Shown here piece after piece: positions 59,301-64,000 of a stretch of DNA of 64,000 bases. Position numbers and translations under genes: made by a program. This stretch comes from SpSt-398 sp033762195 (GTDB lineage: Bacteria; Bacteroidota; Bacteroidia; Chitinophagales; Chitinophagaceae). Location: positions 1 through 64,000 of the forward strand of contig JANRLV010000009.1 of NCBI GenBank assembly GCA_033762195.1. Direction: 5' to 3'. The notes beneath the pieces were generated by a model. It did not search any database, was not told the origin of the DNA, and worked only from the letters and a program-made list of their open reading frames with translations. The number at the start of each line of letters is the position of its first letter. Position 1 is the stretch's first letter.

Positions 59301-59441
59301 CCCGATCAGACGATACTTAAGTGAGGCATAGGCCGGTTCTGAGTTTGTGGTAACAGGGGATTTAATAGGTGTTTTCTTCTTTTGGGAGAATACAAGAAAA
59401 GAAAAAAAGCAGGCTACAAGCGTAGCAAGTAAACGTGGCAT
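56322..59441 (-). CDS. Very large secreted BNR/sortilin-like beta-propeller protein, copy 1
   Basis: This protein of 1039 residues has a Sec signal (LLATLVACFFSFLVFSQ). About twelve BNR/Asp-box blades of the pattern SxDGGxTW follow (TTDGGSNWKNVSD, SDDAGRTWKNIG, STDGGETWSSI, SRDGGKNWDNV). A beta-sandwich-like region and a helical C-terminus (about 880-1039, FLTQVKDKFNDVQKGIKDIRTLRQQM) end it. Proteins of this VPS10/sortilin-like type are often annotated as glycosyl hydrolases, but no catalytic residues can be assigned. The neighbour at 59785 is a paralogue. Confidence 0.85.
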   Translation of the reverse strand: MPRLLATLVACFFSFLVFSQKKKTPIKSPVTTNSEPAYASLKYRLIGPWRGGRSGAVTGSYTQKNTFYMGATGGGVWKTTDGGSNWKNVSDKFFGSTIGAVAVAPSDENIVYVGEGENTMRGNVSEGLGGMWRSDDAGRTWKNIGLKDGRHIIRIVVHPRDPNTLWVAVMGHLFGPNKERGVFKSTNGGQTWKQVLYVNDQTGASDLVMEPGNPSVFYAGTWRVIRTPHSLESGGEGSGLWKSTDGGETWSSIREKNGLPKGVWGIVGVAIAPSNPEKIYTLVENAQGGLFASEDGGESWSLRSNDNNIRQRAWYYTKVFVDPQNENKVYCPNVGFMVSSDGGRSFRSLRTPHGDHHDLWIDPANGQRMIVADDGGGQVSFNAGETWSTYNNQPTAQIYRVSTDNSFPYRILGAQQDNSTIRIKHRTYGSAITDDDWESTAGSESGYVVADPLNPDIVYGGNYGGYLSRLDHRTGENRAISVWPDNPMGAGADVLKYRFQWNFPIFFSPHNPKRLYTAGNHLFVTENEGQSWEMISPDLTTNDKSRQGSSGGPITKDNTSVEYYCTIFTAAESVLEKDLLWTGSDDGLIHVSRDGGKNWDNVTPKDAPQWIMWNCIETDPFEKGTAYFAGTRYKLDDFSPYIYKTTDYGKTWQKITQGIDGMHFTRAIRSDKKRKGLLYAGTEYGMYISFDDGNNWKPFQLNLPIVPITDLTIKDNDLVVATQGRAFWVLDDLGVVQQYEEKTPEKNVHLFESEPVWRIAGGRFRGNFGVPAQAGANPPSGAVISYFIKEASDSAKASLTIFDKDHQPIKTYSSSDNENKVEIKKGLNQFVWDLFYPGADRADGMVLWNGTPGNILAPPGTYYARFKMGNDSSEISFNVLADPNYKCSQEEYDEQFKFLTQVKDKFNDVQKGIKDIRTLRQQMNELTGRWGKSTPKEVKQMADSLSKQMTAIEESLYQTKAKSSQDVLNYPIRLNDKLSGVFDAASSGNFAPSKQVKEVYADLARQCDEQLNKLKDIKEKGLPALNKLIREKELPVIGL

Positions 59442-59487
59442 AGGTAGTTAGTTTTGGAGGAGTGAATATACGAAAGAGGGGGGATTT

Positions 59488-59778
59488 GGAGGACAGATGA
59501 CGGATGTTGGATGACTGATGACGGATGACGGATGAGAGATGTTGGATGTTGGATGTTAGATGACGGAGGACGGGGGTTGGCTGTGCGAGACCTCTGGTCT
59601 CGCACTTCCAGAAGGCCGCCTCTGGCGGCGGCTATAGTTTAAAATTTAAAAGGTTGTAATTCGAGTCGCCAGAGGCGACAAGAGAATGGTGCGAGACCAG
59701 AGGTCTCGCACAGCCAACCTCCGTCATCTGTCATCTGTCCTCTGTCATCCGTCCTCCAACATCCGTCATCCGTCCTCC
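59488..59778. repeat. Composite inverted repeat: heptamer arms around four palindromes
   Basis: The outer arms (about 59488-59573 and 59720-59778) are GATGACR/TTGGATG heptamers and their complements. Next in lies a perfect 31-bp inverted repeat (59575-59605 with 59689-59719). Inside and within it are four palindromes that share the core CCTCTGG: 59583-59605 and 59689-59711 (stem GTGCGAGACC), 59615-59629 (stem GCCGCC) and 59665-59679 (stem GTCGCC), each with a TCT or AGA loop. The element fills the gap between the two BNR genes. Confidence 0.88.
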
Positions 59779-59784
59779 CTCACC

Positions 59785-62700
59785 CTAAAACGCCTTCCCC
59801 GTTGCCAGCGACAATCCTTCCTTCTGCAAAGCCTGTTCAGCTTTTTTCTCCATGGCCGTTTCTACGGCAGCATGATCCAATTTGGCTTTATCCAGGTCCT
59901 TCTTCAGGTTCACGATCCGCTGTAATTCGAGGTTACTGGGCGGTGCATCCTGTGTACAAAGACTGATGTACACGTTGCTGATATTTTCCCGCAAGCGTTT
60001 GATATCGGCGAATACGGATACTTTTCCTGTGGGCACAAGTTTGCCCTTTTCCGCTTCCAGTTTATCGTAGTATTGTTGAAGCAGGGCTTTTGTTTTGGCG
60101 TTCTTCACTTTTTGCATACGGTCCGTTAGCACCGCCTGCTTTTTCTCCATCACATCCACCAGGTTGGCCAGGTCTTCATGCATGCGGAAGAGTTCCGTGG
60201 CTGCTTTGTAATTGGCTTCCCGGTCTTTCAGGGTGTAATTCTTGTCATCGGCATCGTGTACCACTTTGATCGTATCCTGATAAACATTGTCACCAACCGT
60301 TAATTTAACCAGGTAGTTTCCCGGCAATACCTGAGGGGCAAGGAGTACAGACTGATCCATCTTGGTGGATTTACCTACCCGGGGAGGGGTTAACCTTTGG
60401 TTCCAATACACCTGGTTCAATCCTTTCCGCTTAGAGGCAGGCAGGTTCTGGATCAATTCCCCTTTCTCTGTAAATATCTCTACTTTGACCTGTCCTTTGG
60501 TTACCCGGTCTTTAAAATAATACTGTATAGGTGGAATGGGGGCTGGATTAGGGGCCACCCAACCAAAGTTGGGAGGTGAACCACCATCTTGCATACCGCC
60601 GGAACTAAGTTTCATGACCGGTGATTTAAACAACACCGCATCCTTGTCTGCAATGGCAGGGGTCATTTCGCGGATAGGCGTGATATCATCGATCACCATG
60701 ATCCCCCGACCGTGGGTACCAATCACCAGATCGTTGGTGCGTGGATGGATCTGTATATCCCTTACCAATGCATACCAGGGAATATTGTTCTTCATTCTGA
60801 ACCATTCTGCGCCGCCATTTACCGTGGCAAACATGCCCATTTCCGTTCCAAGAAAAAGAAGATCCGGATTTATTTTATCCTGTCTGATCTTATGCGCGAA
60901 ACCAGAAAATTCATTGCTCTGCATCAGGGTCCAGGTTTTACCCATATCGATCGATTTGCCCAGATAGGTCTTGTGGTCACCATACATATGGTTATCAAAA
61001 GTGGCAAAAATGATATTCTTGTCAATGGGAGATGGCTCAACACTGCTAACCCATGTTTGGGCAGGAATACCGGCTTGCGCGTAGTTGGCAGATACATTCG
61101 TCCAGGATTTACCACCATTCAACGTGTACTGCAGGTTGCCATCATCGGTTCCCACCCAGATGATATTTTCATCGAGGGGTGATTCGGCTATGGTAAATAT
61201 GGTACAGTGGTTCTCTGCAGATGTATTATCTGCACTTAAACCTCCACTTTGTTCCTGTTGTTGCTTCTTTTTGTCATTGGTGGTCAGATCGGGAGAGATG
61301 CGTGTCCAGTTTCTTCCCTGATCGGTGGATTTAAAAAGATACTGGGCACCCATGTATAAATTATGGCCATTGGCGGCTCCGGTAAGCAGGGGTGTGTTCC
61401 AGTTCCAGCGAAGGGGTTCATCGTCTGCTGATGGTTGCGGTTGAATTTTTACGGATTTACCCGTACGAATGGTGATACGAGCGGCATTACCTCCCTGGTA
61501 TTCTGCATAGGCAATTTCCGGATCAAATGGATCAGCCTGCGCCCAGAACCCATCTCCAAAGAAAAGGTCGCGCCAGTTATGATTTCCAATGCCTCCAAAA
61601 GATTGAGAAGGGCCTTTCCAGCTTCCATTGTCCTGTAAACCGCCATAAATATTATAGGGATTTTGGTTATCTACCGAAACGTGGTAGAATTGACCTACGG
61701 GGAGATTTCCAAAAAATCGCCAGGTGGCGCCTTTATCAAGGCTGCTATAAACACCACCGTCCGTACCAAGATAGAGTTCGCTGGTGTTGTTGGGATTGAT
61801 CCAAAGAGCATGATGATCGCTATGAACCCATCCTCCAACATCACTTGCATCAGCAAAAGAGAAACCTCCATCGGTTGAATAGGAAAATCCCAAGGCCGGG
61901 CGATATACACGCTTGGGATCTTTGGGATCGATCTCCAGAGTAGAAAAGTAAAAGGGCCGTGAAACTACATTGAGTGTGGCGCTTTGTTGCTTCCAATTTT
62001 CTCCGCCATCCGTGGAGAGATAGAGTCCGGTTTCCTTGGCTTCTACGATCGCCACCAGGTTCTGCGGAGCAGAAGCGGCCAGGGCCAGCGCTGTACGTCC
62101 AAAGGGCTTTACAGGTAATCCTTTGGATAATTCCTTCCAGGTCTTGCCACCATCGGTAGATTTAAAGATACCCGATCCATTGCCTCCTGAATTAAAGGCA
62201 TAGGGCTTGCGGCGAAATTCCCAGGTACTGGCATAGATCGTTTCCGGTTGGGTAGGATCAATCTCAATATCTGCACATCCTGTTTTCTCGTTGATATACA
62301 AAACCAGATTCCAGGTATTTCCACCATCGGTACTTTTATATAACCCACGATGTTTACTGTCACTCCACAGAGGTCCCGGTGCGGCTACATAAATCGTATT
62401 GGAATTCACCGGATCAATCGCGATACCTGCAATATGCTCGGTACTGTCGAGGCCGATCTTTTTCCAGTTATCGCCCCCATCGGTGCTTTTGTACAAACCA
62501 TCTCCAATGGAAACGGAATTGCGCATATTGCTTTCACCTGTACCGGCATAAATCGTTTTCGGGTTCTTTTGATCGATGGCAATTGCCCCAATGCTCTGGC
62601 AATATTTATCAAAAATAGGTTTGAAGGAAGCTCCGGCATTGGTGGTCTTCCATATTCCGCCTCCGGCGGTACCAATATAAATCGTTGAAGGTTCTTTGTT

Positions 62701-62847
62701 CACTCCCTGAATGGAGGTGATACGTCCACTCATGGTACCAGGACCAAGATGACGCGCTTCCATTACACCAAAAGTGGAAGAATTGATCTGGCCGTGCAGG
62801 GCGAGGGAGCTTATCCCCAATACGGCAAGTGTTAAGAATTTTCGCAT
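59785..62847 (-). CDS. Very large secreted BNR/sortilin-like beta-propeller protein, copy 2
   Basis: A paralogue of the previous protein, 1020 residues from the ATG at 62847 (the frame also opens at a TTG two codons earlier). The Sec signal is MRKFLTLAVLGISSLALHGQ. The blades show the same Asp-box pattern (TTNAGASFKPI, STDGGDNWKKIG, STDQGRNWTRIS, TLNGGKSWTNVS) and the same blocks, for example SPDLTTNDKKKQQ, shared with SPDLTTNDKSRQ of copy 1. The C-terminus is again helical (KDREANYKAATELFRMHEDL). The substrate is unknown. Confidence 0.85.
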   Translation of the reverse strand: MRKFLTLAVLGISSLALHGQINSSTFGVMEARHLGPGTMSGRITSIQGVNKEPSTIYIGTAGGGIWKTTNAGASFKPIFDKYCQSIGAIAIDQKNPKTIYAGTGESNMRNSVSIGDGLYKSTDGGDNWKKIGLDSTEHIAGIAIDPVNSNTIYVAAPGPLWSDSKHRGLYKSTDGGNTWNLVLYINEKTGCADIEIDPTQPETIYASTWEFRRKPYAFNSGGNGSGIFKSTDGGKTWKELSKGLPVKPFGRTALALAASAPQNLVAIVEAKETGLYLSTDGGENWKQQSATLNVVSRPFYFSTLEIDPKDPKRVYRPALGFSYSTDGGFSFADASDVGGWVHSDHHALWINPNNTSELYLGTDGGVYSSLDKGATWRFFGNLPVGQFYHVSVDNQNPYNIYGGLQDNGSWKGPSQSFGGIGNHNWRDLFFGDGFWAQADPFDPEIAYAEYQGGNAARITIRTGKSVKIQPQPSADDEPLRWNWNTPLLTGAANGHNLYMGAQYLFKSTDQGRNWTRISPDLTTNDKKKQQQEQSGGLSADNTSAENHCTIFTIAESPLDENIIWVGTDDGNLQYTLNGGKSWTNVSANYAQAGIPAQTWVSSVEPSPIDKNIIFATFDNHMYGDHKTYLGKSIDMGKTWTLMQSNEFSGFAHKIRQDKINPDLLFLGTEMGMFATVNGGAEWFRMKNNIPWYALVRDIQIHPRTNDLVIGTHGRGIMVIDDITPIREMTPAIADKDAVLFKSPVMKLSSGGMQDGGSPPNFGWVAPNPAPIPPIQYYFKDRVTKGQVKVEIFTEKGELIQNLPASKRKGLNQVYWNQRLTPPRVGKSTKMDQSVLLAPQVLPGNYLVKLTVGDNVYQDTIKVVHDADDKNYTLKDREANYKAATELFRMHEDLANLVDVMEKKQAVLTDRMQKVKNAKTKALLQQYYDKLEAEKGKLVPTGKVSVFADIKRLRENISNVYISLCTQDAPPSNLELQRIVNLKKDLDKAKLDHAAVETAMEKKAEQALQKEGLSLATGKAF

Positions 62848-62862
62848 AAGCAATAGGTTTAT

Positions 62863-62891
62863 AAAAAACCCCGATTGTTGACATCGGGGTT
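62863..62891 (-). terminator. Intrinsic terminator after the LolA-like gene
   Basis: On the minus strand AACCCCGAT pairs with ATCGGGGTT across a 7-base loop, followed by a T run, just before BNR copy 2. Confidence 0.85.
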
Positions 62892-62912
62892 GGATAGAAA
62901 AATTACTTGAAG

Positions 62913-63629
62913 TTAGGAAGGCTTTTTGAAGACGGATTCTTCAACAGGCTTGTTCACATCCACATTAGTGATGGTCATTTCACCAAAGGGAAGGGTAATG
63001 CTTTTGGCAATAACGATGCCTTCGGGGAGTTTCTCATAATTCGCAAACCCGGTGGGCACTTCTACTTCCTGTCCGTTTACATCCTGTTTGGACACTACAC
63101 GAATAATATAATAAGTGGATGGATCAAGATAAAAGGTTTGTGTACTACCATTTTTGGTATCCACTTTTAATTTGAAACATTCCACACCTTCAACATCTTC
63201 TTTACCCAGCAACTCTACCTTGTGGCCTTTGGCCTGGTAGTCCAGTAAGGGACCGGCGGGATCAAGGTCATCCTGCGATTTGGTCAACTCATCAGCCGTC
63301 ATGGCTTCGGGGGCCATCATGCCATTAAAAGGCATATAGTTCCAACCTTCTGTAGGGGTAATGATCTGGTAACCGGACATGCCCATGGCTGTGATGCTGA
63401 TATCCTGGCGGCTTCCTTTGTCTTTTACCACTGTCAAGACCAGTTGTACATCCGTTCCCTGAACAGTCATGGAACCTTCCTGACGCATGGAAGTTACCTT
63501 TCTCCAGGCATCCGCACCACCGATCGCTTCCACATGCTTGTTGATGACCTCATCAGCCGTTTGGGCAAAAGTGAGGGAGGAAAGACCGAGAAACAGGGTG
63601 ATCAAAAAATAAATAGGGCGCAATTTCAT
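62913..63629 (-). CDS. LolA-like periplasmic/outer-membrane protein
   Basis: This 238-residue protein has a Sec signal (IYFLITLFLGLSSLTFAQ). The half-barrel pattern of outer-membrane lipoprotein-sorting proteins follows: ADEVINKHVEAIGGADAWRKVTSMRQEGSMTVQG, KLKVDTKNGSTQTFYLDPSTYYIIR and KSITLPFGEMTITNVDVN. Such stand-alone LolA-like proteins bind lipids or acyl chains. A direct link to the BNR proteins downstream is not evident. Confidence 0.85.
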   Translation of the reverse strand: MKLRPIYFLITLFLGLSSLTFAQTADEVINKHVEAIGGADAWRKVTSMRQEGSMTVQGTDVQLVLTVVKDKGSRQDISITAMGMSGYQIITPTEGWNYMPFNGMMAPEAMTADELTKSQDDLDPAGPLLDYQAKGHKVELLGKEDVEGVECFKLKVDTKNGSTQTFYLDPSTYYIIRVVSKQDVNGQEVEVPTGFANYEKLPEGIVIAKSITLPFGEMTITNVDVNKPVEESVFKKPS

Positions 63630-63676
63630 TTGATTTTAATTTAGATGTTTGTTTGGATAATGAGTTTTTGGTTTGG

Positions 63677-63684
63677 CAAATTTA
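63677..63684 (-). promoter_or_regulatory. Predicted -7 box of the LolA-like gene (TAAATTTG)
   Basis: An exact TAnnTTTG on the minus strand, 47 bases before the ATG at 63629. Confidence 0.5.
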
Positions 63685-63751
63685 TGACCGGAAAGTTACC
63701 GTTATTCTCCATTGGTGTAAAATTTACCCGTTGGACCAAATTAGTCGCATT

Positions 63752-64000
63752 ATGACGCAGAAAATTACAGGAAGGGTTGCCGATTTTACCCAAAAAATCT
63801 TTTTCCCGGCAGAAATCACGCTGGAAAATGGGCGGATAGCCGCCATGGAGAAGCTGGAAGTCAATGGGGAAGGCCTGCCTTATATCCTGCCCGGCTTTAC
63901 GGATAGCCATGTCCACATTGAAAGTTCCCTGCTCCTGCCAGCGGAGTTTGCGCGGCTGGCTGTGGTTCACGGAACGGTGGCCACCGTCTCCGATCCCCAT
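63752..64000 (+). CDS. ade: Adenine deaminase, N-terminal part (cut by window edge)
   Basis: From the ATG at 63752 the frame is open to the end: 83 residues beginning MTQKITGRVADFTQKIFFPA. The segments ITLENGRIAAMEKL, LPGFTDSHVHIESSLLLPAEFARL and HGTVATVSDPH match the N-terminus of adenine deaminase. That enzyme is an amidohydrolase of the purine salvage pathway, and HVHIESS holds the first metal ligands. The rest lies outside the window. Confidence 0.9.
   Translation, partial: MTQKITGRVADFTQKIFFPAEITLENGRIAAMEKLEVNGEGLPYILPGFTDSHVHIESSLLLPAEFARLAVVHGTVATVSDPH

Noticed and set aside
59641..59680. Sequence GGTTGTAATTCGAGTC looks like a tRNA T-arm
   Set aside because: No acceptor stem, D-arm or anticodon arm can be formed around it; it lies within the palindromic element.
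63641..64000. Minus-strand open frame at the right edge
   Set aside because: It overlaps the well-supported adenine deaminase start on the plus strand and has no recognisable domain.

Overview
The window looks like chromosomal DNA of a Bacteroidota bacterium, most likely of the Chitinophagaceae type. The grounds are separate NuoC and NuoD, a short primary sigma factor of about 290 residues beginning MRQLKIT, a TonB-type energy transducer with the Bacteroidota N-terminus, promoter boxes of the TAnnTTTG kind, almost no Shine-Dalgarno sequences, many SPI/SPII signal peptides, and an extended ribosomal protein S16. No transposase, phage, CRISPR, rRNA or tRNA gene was recognised.

Layout. 1-3.8 kb: nuoA-B-C-D-E (minus strand) followed by an NTF2-like secreted protein cut by the window edge. 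3.9-7.6 kb: tonB, a small membrane protein, a PstS-like lipoprotein and a TPR protein. 7.7-15.3 kb: a plus-strand run of LMW phosphatase, hisS, a secreted protein with a TonB C-terminal domain, rlmN and two pseudouridine synthases. 15.4-30.4 kb: a sulfur assimilation locus holding a TonB-dependent receptor, a siroheme branch (5-aminolevulinate synthase, HemC-HemD fusion, HemB, CobA, precorrin-2 dehydrogenase fused to a TauE/SafE permease), sulfite reductase, CysN, CysD, CysH and a 1-Cys peroxiredoxin. 30.4-33.7 kb: Rrf2 regulator, OsmC, CDF transporter and LptF/G permease in one operon. 33.7-42.5 kb: housekeeping genes (rpoD, ffh, rpsP, rimM, dinB, M20 peptidase, S4 protein, hsp20). 42.6-53.7 kb: a nitrous oxide reduction and NO-repair island (sensor kinase, receiver-CRP regulator, ric, Rrf2, cytochrome c, clade II nosZ, nosL fusion, nosD, nosF, nosY, second ric). 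53.9-64 kb: trmD, a GH109-type oxidoreductase-fold protein, two very large BNR-repeat proteins, a LolA-like protein and the start of adenine deaminase.

The strongest system-level signal is in the sulfur locus. Six copies of a 21-bp inverted repeat, AGTCTAC-N7-GTAGACT, lie in front of the receptor (two copies), hemA, sir, cysD and the peroxiredoxin-cysH unit. In two or three places the copy overlaps the predicted -7 box, which suggests a repressor. The locus encodes every step from glycine plus succinyl-CoA to siroheme, so it looks like a self-contained cofactor supply for sulfite reductase under sulfur control, with the C4 ALA synthase as an unexpected entry enzyme. The Rrf2 protein at 30.5-30.9 kb is the nearest candidate regulator.

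In the nos island a perfect FNR/DNR-type palindrome sits 41.5 bp before the predicted start of the cytochrome c-nosZLDFY-ric transcript. A weaker copy sits at a similar distance before the ric-kinase-regulator operon, and that operon encodes a receiver-CRP protein that could bind both.

The third signal is non-coding. At least twelve intergenic sites carry inverted arrays of degenerate short tandem units, mostly heptamers, in several sequence families. They lie inside operons, between convergent genes and in one divergent promoter region. They supply stop codons to several genes and abut the 5' ends of rimM and dinB, where the usual ATG is missing.
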